Shown here in pieces: positions 38,793 to 46,045 of a stretch of 64,000 bases of DNA (the stretch's first letter is position 1; each line of letters starts with the position of its first letter). The notes under the pieces are model-generated. The model made no database searches, had not been told where the DNA came from, and saw nothing but the letters and a program-made list of their open reading frames with translations. The position numbers and the translations under genes were made by a program. The stretch comes from Streptomyces sp. 3214.6 (lineage in GTDB: Bacteria > Actinomycetota > Actinomycetes > Streptomycetales > Streptomycetaceae). Location of the stretch: positions 2,418,001-2,482,000 of the forward strand of contig NZ_LT670819.1 of NCBI RefSeq assembly GCF_900129855.1, read 5' to 3'.

Positions 38793-40322
38793 ATGGCAGA
38801 CGACTACCTCGTACGCATCGGCAAGCTCATCCGTGACGCCCGGCAGCACCGGGGCTGGACACAGGCACAGCTGGCCGAGGCGCTCGGAACCAGCCAGAGT
38901 GCGGTCAACCGCATCGAGCGAGGCAACCAAAACATCAGCCTTGAGATGATCGCTCGAATCGGTGAAGCACTGGACAGCGAAATCGTCTCTCTGGGCTACG
39001 CGGGACCGATGCACCTGCGCGTCGTGGGCGGCCGTCGGCTGTCCGGCGCGATCGACGTGAAAACCAGCAAGAACGCTTGCGTGGCGTTGCTGTGCGCCTC
39101 GCTGCTCAACCAGGGGCGCACGGTGCTGCGCCGGGTCGCCCGGATCGAGGAGGTCTACCGCCTCCTCGAGGTCCTCAACTCCATCGGGGTACGGACGCGT
39201 TGGATCAACGACGGCGTGGACCTGGAGATCGTGCCGCCGGCCGGGCTGGACATGGCGGCGATCGACGCCGAGGCCGCCGTACGCACCCGTTCCATCATCA
39301 TGTTCCTCGGCCCGCTGCTGCACCGCATGGACCACTTCAAGCTGCCGTACGCCGGCGGCTGCGACCTCGGGACGCGGACCATCGAGCCGCACATGATCGC
39401 GCTGCGCCGGTTCGGGCTGGAGGTGGCGGCGACGGAGGGGCAGTACCACGCCGTCGTCGACCGTGCGGTCCGCCCGGACCGGCCGATCGTGCTGACCGAG
39501 CGCGGCGACACGGTGACCGAGAACGCGCTGCTCGCGGCCGCCCGGTACGACGGGGTGACCGTCATCCGCAACGCGTCTTCCAACTACATGGTCCAGGACC
39601 TGTGTTTCTTCCTGGAGGCGCTCGGCGTGAGGGTCGACGGCATCGGCACCACCACGCTCACCGTGCACGGCGTGCCGGACATCGACGTCGACGTGGACTA
39701 CTCGCCGTCCGAGGACCCGGTCGAGGCGATGAGCCTGCTGGCCGCCGCCGTCGTCACGGAGTCGGAGCTCACGGTGCGCCGGGTGCCCATCGAGTTCCTG
39801 GAGATCGAGCTGGCGGTCCTGGAGGAGATGGGGCTCGACCACGACCGTACGCCGGAGTACCCGGCCGACAACGGCCGCACCCGGCTGGTGGACCTCACCG
39901 TCCGGCCCTCCAAGCTGGAGGCGCCGATCGACAAGATCCACCCGATGCCGTTCCCCGGCCTGAACATCGACAACGTCCCGTTCTTCGCGGCCATCGCGGC
40001 CGTCGCGCAGGGCAAGACCCTCATCCACGACTGGGTCTACGACAACCGCGCGATCTACCTGACGGACCTGAACCGGCTCGGTGGACGGCTCCAACTCCTC
40101 GACCCGCACCGGGTGTTGGTCGAAGGCCCGACGCGCTGGCGTGCCGCGGAGATGATGTGCCCGCCGGCCCTGCGTCCGGCGGTGGTCGTCCTGCTGGCGA
40201 TGATGGCCGCGGAGGGCACATCGGTGCTGCGCAACGTGTACGTCATCAACCGCGGCTACGAGGACCTGGCCGAGCGGCTGAACTCCATCGGGGCGCAGAT
40301 CGAGATCTTCCGGGACATCTGA
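38793..40322 (+). CDS. murA2: XRE-type HTH fused to UDP-GlcNAc enolpyruvyl transferase
   Basis: 509-aa two-part protein. Residues 8-62 form a helix-turn-helix of the Cro/XRE type (RGWTQAQLAEALGTSQSAVN). Residues 73-508 form an EPSP-synthase-like fold of the MurA type, which transfers enolpyruvate from PEP to UDP-GlcNAc in peptidoglycan synthesis. Lys93-Asn94 of SKNA and Cys190 of AGGCDLGTRT match the substrate-binding and PEP-adduct residues of MurA, so activity and fosfomycin sensitivity are possible. The same gene lies next to acnA in S. coelicolor, supporting a conserved second MurA. A hairpin follows. Confidence 0.9.
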   Translation: MADDYLVRIGKLIRDARQHRGWTQAQLAEALGTSQSAVNRIERGNQNISLEMIARIGEALDSEIVSLGYAGPMHLRVVGGRRLSGAIDVKTSKNACVALLCASLLNQGRTVLRRVARIEEVYRLLEVLNSIGVRTRWINDGVDLEIVPPAGLDMAAIDAEAAVRTRSIIMFLGPLLHRMDHFKLPYAGGCDLGTRTIEPHMIALRRFGLEVAATEGQYHAVVDRAVRPDRPIVLTERGDTVTENALLAAARYDGVTVIRNASSNYMVQDLCFFLEALGVRVDGIGTTTLTVHGVPDIDVDVDYSPSEDPVEAMSLLAAAVVTESELTVRRVPIEFLEIELAVLEEMGLDHDRTPEYPADNGRTRLVDLTVRPSKLEAPIDKIHPMPFPGLNIDNVPFFAAIAAVAQGKTLIHDWVYDNRAIYLTDLNRLGGRLQLLDPHRVLVEGPTRWRAAEMMCPPALRPAVVVLLAMMAAEGTSVLRNVYVINRGYEDLAERLNSIGAQIEIFRDI

Positions 40323-40350
40323 AGGTCCTAAGAAAAAGTACCGGAAAACC

Positions 40351-40384
40351 CCTCCTGACCTGCGCAAATGCAAGGAAGGAGGGA
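40351..40384 (+). terminator. Hairpin after XRE-MurA gene
   Basis: 7-bp arms CCCTCCT (40351-40357) and AGGAGGG (40378-40384) with a small inner TGC/GCA pairing, 29 nt past the stop. Confidence 0.6.
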
Positions 40385-40400
40385 ACTCGTAGGTACCTCT

Positions 40401-40432
40401 GGGACTTTCCTGGGACTTTCCTGGGACTTCTG
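40401..40432. repeat. 11-bp tandem repeat before eCIS operon
   Basis: Three tandem copies of TGGGACTTTCC, the last one imperfect, in the 347-nt gap between murA2 and the first eCIS gene. The rest of the gap (40433-40669) shows no gene; no clear promoter was recognised. Confidence 0.8.
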
Positions 40433-40669
40433 GCCAACCACAACTGCCGCCGATCGAAGCAAACGGCCCCAGCAGCCGCTGATCCATCCGACCGGAAATC
40501 GGCGCTATGAGCGCATCCATGACTGGGTACGTCAGTTGGAGCAGCTCGGGACCCAGCCAGGCCCGGCGTCCCTGACTCGCCCGCCGTCGGCGGGTGACGC
40601 GGCAGTGACGCCGGAGTAACGCGAGGTCGGCCACGATCGCGCAATGCGGACAGACAACGGCATGCGCCG

Positions 40670-41341
40670 ATGACCGGGCGTACGGACGCGGTCCGGACTC
40701 CCCGCGGCGCGCTGGTCGGGGTCGACCCGGCCAACCCGCTGGCCGGCCTGGTGGTGTTCCAGTACAACCCCGACGAGATGACCCGGCGACTGGTTGCCCG
40801 GACACCGGAGGGCGACGAAGGGGCCGGTGGTGCCCGCAGTGAGGCGCTGCGTCTCACCGGGGCCCCGATCGAGACGATCAGCCTGGCGGTCGAGGTGGAC
40901 GCCACCGACCAGTTGGCGGACGGTGATCCGCAGGCCGTACTCCTCGGTATCCACCCCCAGCTGGCAGCGCTCGAAATGCTGCTCTACCCCAAGAGCTCGG
41001 TGGTCCTGGAGAACATGGCGCTGACGGCGGTCGGCACCATCGAACTGGTACCGATGGAGGCACCGCTCACCCTCCTGGTCTGGGGAGCCGGCCGGGTCCT
41101 CCCGGTGCGGCTGACCTCCTTCTCGATCACCGAGCAGGCGTACGACGCCCAGCTCAACCCGATCCGGGCCCGGGCGGACCTGGAACTGCGGGTGCTCTCC
41201 TACAGCGATCTGTCGGTCACCAGTCCGGGACACCATCTCTTCCTGGCCCACCAGATCGCCAAGGAGGCCATGGCCACGCTCTCCGCCCGGTCGGCGGTGG
41301 GCCGGGCCGTGACCGGCGGCATCGGAGGGGTGTTCCGTTGA
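40670..41341 (+). CDS. eCIS tube-baseplate connector (Afp7/Pvc7-like, CIS_tube domain)
   Basis: 223-aa protein resembling the CIS tube protein domain (N-terminal part of Afp7/Pvc7). It would join the inner tube to the hub. The opening GVDPANPLAGLVVFQYNPDEMTR is the typical start (F-Q-[FY]-NP-x-x-[LM]-x-R). The C-terminal third is helical. The ATG has no strong ribosome site. First gene of the plus-strand baseplate operon; the next gene starts by a TTGA overlap. Confidence 0.8.
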   Translation: MTGRTDAVRTPRGALVGVDPANPLAGLVVFQYNPDEMTRRLVARTPEGDEGAGGARSEALRLTGAPIETISLAVEVDATDQLADGDPQAVLLGIHPQLAALEMLLYPKSSVVLENMALTAVGTIELVPMEAPLTLLVWGAGRVLPVRLTSFSITEQAYDAQLNPIRARADLELRVLSYSDLSVTSPGHHLFLAHQIAKEAMATLSARSAVGRAVTGGIGGVFR

Positions 41342-41646
41342 CCGATCCGACCAGCCGGTACGCCTCGTTGGACGTGGTGACGGCCACCGTCCCGGACGGC
41401 ACCGGCGGCAGCCGCGAGGTCCGCTGCCTGAGCCGCAGGCTGCTCCCCATGCCGGGCAGTGCGCACACCCTCACCGAGCACACGGTCGCCCCCGGGGACC
41501 GACCGGACACGATCGCCGCCGCCGCTCTGGGCGACCCCACCCAGTTCTGGCGGATCTGCGACGCCCATCCGGTGATCCATCCGGACGAGCTCACCGCCGC
41601 CGACCGGATCGGGACCCGGATCCGCGTCCCGTTCCCCCTGCCGTGA
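41338..41646 (+). CDS. LysM-like hub protein (eCIS)
   Basis: 102-aa protein whose last 55 residues form a LysM-like domain (HTVAPGDRPDTIAAAALGDPTQFWRI). This matches the LysM part usually linked to Afp7/Pvc7 or phage gpX-type proteins at the tail tip. The start is TTG, overlapping the previous stop, with GGAGGGG 7 nt upstream. Confidence 0.78.
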   Translation: MTDPTSRYASLDVVTATVPDGTGGSREVRCLSRRLLPMPGSAHTLTEHTVAPGDRPDTIAAAALGDPTQFWRICDAHPVIHPDELTAADRIGTRIRVPFPLP

Positions 41647-41689
41647 CCGCGCCCCTGCCGCCGTACCGGCCCGTGGAAGGAGGGCGAGC

Positions 41690-42829
41690 ATGGCCCTGCT
41701 GAGCTCCTACCTCACCGTGCTCCTCGGCCCCACGGTGCCCGTACCCGCGCCGCCACGGCTGGTGGAGAACCTCCAGCAGGTGCAGGTCACCACGTCCGAC
41801 AGTGCCAGATCCGGATTCCAGCTGGTCATCGCCGCCGGACGCGGCGGGCCGGCGGGTGCGCTCGACCAGCCGCTGCTCACCGGGCGGTATCTGCAGCCGT
41901 TCGATCGCGTGGTGCTCGTCCTGACGCTGCACGGCACGCCCACGGTGCTGATGGACGGGGTCATCACCCATCGGGAGCTCACCCCGGGCTCGACCTCGGG
42001 TTCCGCCACCTTCACCGTCACCGGGGAGGACCTCGGCGTACTGATGGACCTGGAGGAGCGGACCGCGGAGTATCCGGCGCAGGACGAGGCCGCCATCGCC
42101 GCCCGGCTGATCCTGAGGTACGCACGCTATGGGCTGGTGCCCAGAGTAATCCCGCCGCCGGTGACCGACTTGTCGCTCCCGATCGAGCACATCCCGGTCC
42201 AGCGGGGCACGGACCTCGCCCAACTCACCGCGATGGCCAGGCGCTTCGGCTATGTCTTCCACATCACCCCGGGCCCGCTACCGCTCACCAGTACCGCCTA
42301 CTGGGGTCCGCCGACCCGGGTGGGCAGACCGGCACCGGCGCTCTCGGTCGACTTCGGGCCGGCGACCAATGTCGAGCAGCTCGCCTTCAGGTCCGACGCC
42401 CTGGCCGCCACCCAGGTCCGCGGGCGGGTCCAGGACCGGCTCACCGACGCGGTGATCCCGGTCCGCAGTGTCGGCAGCACCCGGCCGCCGCTGGCGGCGG
42501 AACCCGACTGGCTGGTCAACCGGCATGTGCGCACCACCCTGCTGGACGGGAGCGGTATGACCGCCCCGCAGGCGTTCAGCCAGGCTCAGGGCAGGGCCGA
42601 GGCGTCCAACGACGGCTCGCTCACGGTCACCGGCCGACTCGACACCGGGCGCTACGGTGCACTGCTCCCGGCCAGGGGCCTGGTGGGCGTACGGGGGGCG
42701 GGCTGGTCGCATGACGGTCTGTACTACGTCAAGCAGGTCACCCACTCGATCGCCCGCGGGCGGCACACCCAGGAGTTCACGCTGACCAGGGAAGGCGCCG
42801 GCTCCACGACTCCGGTGGTGCGGCCGTGA
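41690..42829 (+). CDS. Baseplate hub protein (Afp8/gpD-like)
   Basis: 379-aa protein resembling phage late-control gpD and the hub half of VgrG (Afp8/Pvc8 N-terminal part). It forms the ring below the tube through which the spike passes. Two-thirds in, the PVQRGTDLAQLTAMARRFGYVFHI segment is the usual hub motif. The ATG follows GGAAGGAGG. Next comes a separate gpV-like spike gene, so hub and spike are split as in phages. Confidence 0.82.
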   Translation: MALLSSYLTVLLGPTVPVPAPPRLVENLQQVQVTTSDSARSGFQLVIAAGRGGPAGALDQPLLTGRYLQPFDRVVLVLTLHGTPTVLMDGVITHRELTPGSTSGSATFTVTGEDLGVLMDLEERTAEYPAQDEAAIAARLILRYARYGLVPRVIPPPVTDLSLPIEHIPVQRGTDLAQLTAMARRFGYVFHITPGPLPLTSTAYWGPPTRVGRPAPALSVDFGPATNVEQLAFRSDALAATQVRGRVQDRLTDAVIPVRSVGSTRPPLAAEPDWLVNRHVRTTLLDGSGMTAPQAFSQAQGRAEASNDGSLTVTGRLDTGRYGALLPARGLVGVRGAGWSHDGLYYVKQVTHSIARGRHTQEFTLTREGAGSTTPVVRP

Positions 42830-42887
42830 AGCACCAGGAGCGAGTGAACGGGTCCGGACCGACCGGACAGGGCAACGGAGGAGCATC

Positions 42888-43379
42888 ATGAGCCAGTACT
42901 TCGGCAAGTACCGGGGCAAGGTCAGCAACAACGCCGACCCGATGTTGCGGGGCCGCGTCCAGGTCAGCTGCCCCGATGTGCTCGGCGACGCGGCAGCCCT
43001 GTGGGCGATGCCCAGCGTGCCGTACGCCGGGCCGGGCGTCGGTCTGCTCGCCGTCCCCCCGATCGGGGCCGATGTCTGGGTCGAGTTCGAGGGCGGCAAC
43101 CCGGCTCTGCCGATCTGGGGCGGCTGCTTCTGGGGAAGCGGCCAGGCACCCGGCGCCGGCCCCACCACCAAGGTGTTCAAGACCGACGGACTGAGCCTCA
43201 CGGTCAACGACCTGCCGGGATCGGGCGGTGTGACCCTGGAGGTGGGACCGCCCGCGGTCTCCACGCCGCTGTCCATCTCCCTGACGGCCGCCGGAATCGA
43301 ACTGTCCAACGGAGCCGCGAGCGTCAAGCTGACCGCGGCCTCCGTGTCGGTCAACGACGGTGCTCTGGAGGTCATCTGA
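42888..43379 (+). CDS. Spike protein (gpV / VgrG OB-fold type)
   Basis: 163-aa protein with an N-terminal gp5/gpV OB-fold: YRGKVSNNADPMLRGRVQVS, then GLLAVPPIGADVWVEFEGGNP. A short beta-helix-like tail follows. It forms the needle that carries the PAAR tip. GGAGGA lies upstream of the ATG. The stop overlaps the start of the PAAR gene (TGATG). Confidence 0.86.
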   Translation: MSQYFGKYRGKVSNNADPMLRGRVQVSCPDVLGDAAALWAMPSVPYAGPGVGLLAVPPIGADVWVEFEGGNPALPIWGGCFWGSGQAPGAGPTTKVFKTDGLSLTVNDLPGSGGVTLEVGPPAVSTPLSISLTAAGIELSNGAASVKLTAASVSVNDGALEVI

Positions 43380-43693
43380 TGCCAGGTCAGCTACTGCATC
43401 TCGGCGCGACGGTCATGTGTGCGCACTCCGGCCCCGCGCAGCCCACCAAGACCGAGCCCCGGGTGCTGATCAACGGCATGCCGGCGGTGACAGCGGTGGC
43501 ACCGTACACGGTCGCGGGCTGCACACTGCTACAACCCCCCGGTCCCTGCCTCACCGCCCAGTGGGTGTCCACCGCCACCCGGGTGCGGATCGGCGGGGCG
43601 CCTGCCCTGCTGTCCGACGGGAGGGCCCAGTGCACACCCACCGGCACCCCGCTGACCGTGTCGGCCACCCAGACCAGGGTGAAGGGGACCTGA
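43379..43693 (+). CDS. PAAR-type spike tip
   Basis: 104-aa PAAR-like (DUF4280-type) protein that caps and sharpens the spike. It is rich in Gly, Thr and Pro with Cys and His (VMCAHSG, GCTLL, CLTA, AQCTPTG) placed to bind a metal at the point. The start overlaps the preceding stop by one base. Confidence 0.78.
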   Translation: MPGQLLHLGATVMCAHSGPAQPTKTEPRVLINGMPAVTAVAPYTVAGCTLLQPPGPCLTAQWVSTATRVRIGGAPALLSDGRAQCTPTGTPLTVSATQTRVKGT

Positions 43694-43694
43694 G

Positions 43695-44057
43695 GTGAAC
43701 ATCGGCTTCCCCTTCCGGATCGGCCCCGGCGGCAGGACCGCCCTGGTGGACGAGGAGCAGTACATTCGCGACCTGATCGAACAGGTGCTCTTCACCGCCC
43801 CCGGCGAACGGGTCAACCGTCCCACCTTCGGCAGCGGCCTCCACCGACTCGTCTTCGAACCCACCGGCGGCGAACTGGCGACCGCGACCCGGCTCATGGC
43901 GCACGGTGCGCTCCAGCAGTGGCTGGGCGACCTCGTCGAGGTACAGGCCGTGGACATCACCGCGGAGGAGGCCACCCTCCGGGTGACGGTGCGCTACCGG
44001 ACCCGCGCCATGGACCGGCCCACCGCCGCTGTGTTCACCCGGAGGCTGCCCCAGTGA
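43695..44057 (+). CDS. gp25-like baseplate wedge protein
   Basis: 120-aa GPW/gp25 family protein (Afp9-like). GFPFRIGPGGRTALVDEEQYIRDLI and ERVNRPTFGSGLHRLVFEP are the conserved blocks; the EPR/E-R-x-x-P region is recognisable. It starts sheath assembly at the baseplate. The start is GTG, and the stop overlaps the next start (GTGA). Confidence 0.9.
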   Translation: MNIGFPFRIGPGGRTALVDEEQYIRDLIEQVLFTAPGERVNRPTFGSGLHRLVFEPTGGELATATRLMAHGALQQWLGDLVEVQAVDITAEEATLRVTVRYRTRAMDRPTAAVFTRRLPQ

Positions 44058-46045
44058 CGGCAGCCGACGTCCCGAACGACTCCGATCCCCGCCCACCGCG
44101 CCCCCTGCCGACCGACTCCGATCCTCGCCCGCCGCGTCCCCTGCCGACCGCACCCGTCTCCACCCCGCCGACCGACTACCTCCAGCGGGACTACGCGGGG
44201 CTGCGCCGGTTGCTGCTCGACCGGCTGTCGCTGCTGCTGCCCGGCTGGACCGACCGCGGGCCCGCCGACCCGGCGGTGACCCTCATCGAGCTCTTCGCCT
44301 ACCTCGGCGACCAACTCGCCTACGCACAGGACGCCGTGGCCACCGAGGCCTACCTCGGCACCGCCCGGCGCCGGGTCTCGGTGCGCCGCCACGCCCGGCT
44401 GCTCGACTACCCGATGCACGAAGGCGCCGCGGCCAGGACCTGGCTGGCGGTCCAGGTCGACGGAGCCACGGCCGAGCCGGTGCTGGACAGCGGCACCGAG
44501 GTCGCCGCCGAGGACGGCAGCGTGGTCTTCCACACCCTGCACCCGGTCGAACTCCGGGCCGCCCGCAACACCATCGAGATCTACACCGCGGACGAGGAAC
44601 GCAGCATCCTGCCCGCCGGAGCCACCACCACACTCCTGGTCGGCACCGACACAACGCTCCAACTGCGCGCCGGGGACGTGCTGCTGTTCGAGGAGGTGCT
44701 CGGCAGCGCCGGCGACCAGGCAGGCGCCGATCCGGCCCACCGGTGGGCCGTACGTCTCAACGCCGACCCGCTGCCCCAGCAGGACTCCGGCACCGATCTG
44801 CTGCGGGTGAGCTGGCACCAGGAGGACGCACCGCCCTTCCCCCTGCGGCTGTGGCGGTTCCCCGGCGAGGGCGACACCACGGTCGGGGCCACCGTGGTCC
44901 GCGGCAACGTCGTACTGGCCGAGCACGGCGCTCGGGTCGGTCCCGAACCGCTGACCCCCGCCGAGGTGCCGACCCGGGGCCGGTACCGCCCCCGGCTGGT
45001 CCACACCGGGCTGACCCATGCTGTGCCCTACGACCACGGGCAGGCCACCGCACGGCCCGCCACGGACGCACTCACGATCCGCCCCGCCGAGGCGGTGCCC
45101 GTGATGGTCAAGCTGCACGACGGCGCCACCTCCTGGACCGTGGTGCCCGATCTGCTCTCCGGCAGCCGCTTCGCACCGGAGTGCACCGTGGAGACCGACG
45201 ACGACGGCTGGGCCCACCTGCGCTTCGGCGACGGGGTGCATGGCCGCGCCCCCACACCCGGGACCACGTTCACGGCGGTCTACCGGACCGGCGGGGGACG
45301 GGCGGGCAACGTCGGCCGCGACACCCTCACCCGGCTGGCGCAACCCCTCCGCGGCGTCACCGTCCGCAACCCGATGCCCGCCCGGGGCGGAGCCGACCCC
45401 GAGCCGGTGGAACAGGTGCGGCAGTGGGCACCGCAGGCGTTCCGGGTCCAGCAACGGGCGGTCACCGACGACGACTACGCGCAGGTCGCCGGACAGCATC
45501 CGCAGGTCCTGCAGGCGGTCGCCAGCCGGCGCTGGACCGGCTCCTGGTACACCGAGACCGTCACCGTCGACCGCACCGGCGGCCTTACCCCCGACCAGTA
45601 CTTCCGCCGGCAGGTCGGCAGCCATCTGGAGCGCTACCGGATGGCCGGGGAGGACGTCCGGGTGACCGCTGCCGTCCCGGTGGCGCTGGACATCGTGATC
45701 ACCGTACGGGTCGCTGTCGGCCACCCCTGCGGCGAGGTCAAACGGGCACTGCAGGACGTCTTCACCGCCGGACAGCGATCCGACGGCACACCCGGCTTCT
45801 TCCACCCCGACCGCTTCGCCCTCGGTGCGCCGGTCCACCTCAGCCAGGTGGTGGAGGCAGCCATGGGCGTGCACGGGGTGCTGTGGATCGACCCCGACCG
45901 CTTCGGGCGCTGGGGACACCCGCCCGCCGGGGAACTGAGGCAGGGCCGGATCCCGATCGGGCCGCGCGAGGTGGCTCGCTGCCTCAGTGACCCGAACCTG
46001 CCGGAGCACGGCCGGATCGACTTCATCATGGAAGGCGGCTCATGA
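44054..46045 (+). CDS. Baseplate wedge protein (Afp11/gpJ-like)
   Basis: 663-aa putative baseplate assembly protein of the J-like group. The N-terminal region has two tandem 12-aa units of DSDPRPPRPLPT (44078-44149). The typical start block DYLQRDYAGLRRLLLDRL and ADPAVTLIELFAYLGDQLAYAQD follow. A late VEQVRQWAPQAFRVQQRAVT block is the J-family core. Translation is coupled to neighbours by GTGA and ATGA overlaps. Confidence 0.85.
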   Translation: MTAADVPNDSDPRPPRPLPTDSDPRPPRPLPTAPVSTPPTDYLQRDYAGLRRLLLDRLSLLLPGWTDRGPADPAVTLIELFAYLGDQLAYAQDAVATEAYLGTARRRVSVRRHARLLDYPMHEGAAARTWLAVQVDGATAEPVLDSGTEVAAEDGSVVFHTLHPVELRAARNTIEIYTADEERSILPAGATTTLLVGTDTTLQLRAGDVLLFEEVLGSAGDQAGADPAHRWAVRLNADPLPQQDSGTDLLRVSWHQEDAPPFPLRLWRFPGEGDTTVGATVVRGNVVLAEHGARVGPEPLTPAEVPTRGRYRPRLVHTGLTHAVPYDHGQATARPATDALTIRPAEAVPVMVKLHDGATSWTVVPDLLSGSRFAPECTVETDDDGWAHLRFGDGVHGRAPTPGTTFTAVYRTGGGRAGNVGRDTLTRLAQPLRGVTVRNPMPARGGADPEPVEQVRQWAPQAFRVQQRAVTDDDYAQVAGQHPQVLQAVASRRWTGSWYTETVTVDRTGGLTPDQYFRRQVGSHLERYRMAGEDVRVTAAVPVALDIVITVRVAVGHPCGEVKRALQDVFTAGQRSDGTPGFFHPDRFALGAPVHLSQVVEAAMGVHGVLWIDPDRFGRWGHPPAGELRQGRIPIGPREVARCLSDPNLPEHGRIDFIMEGGS

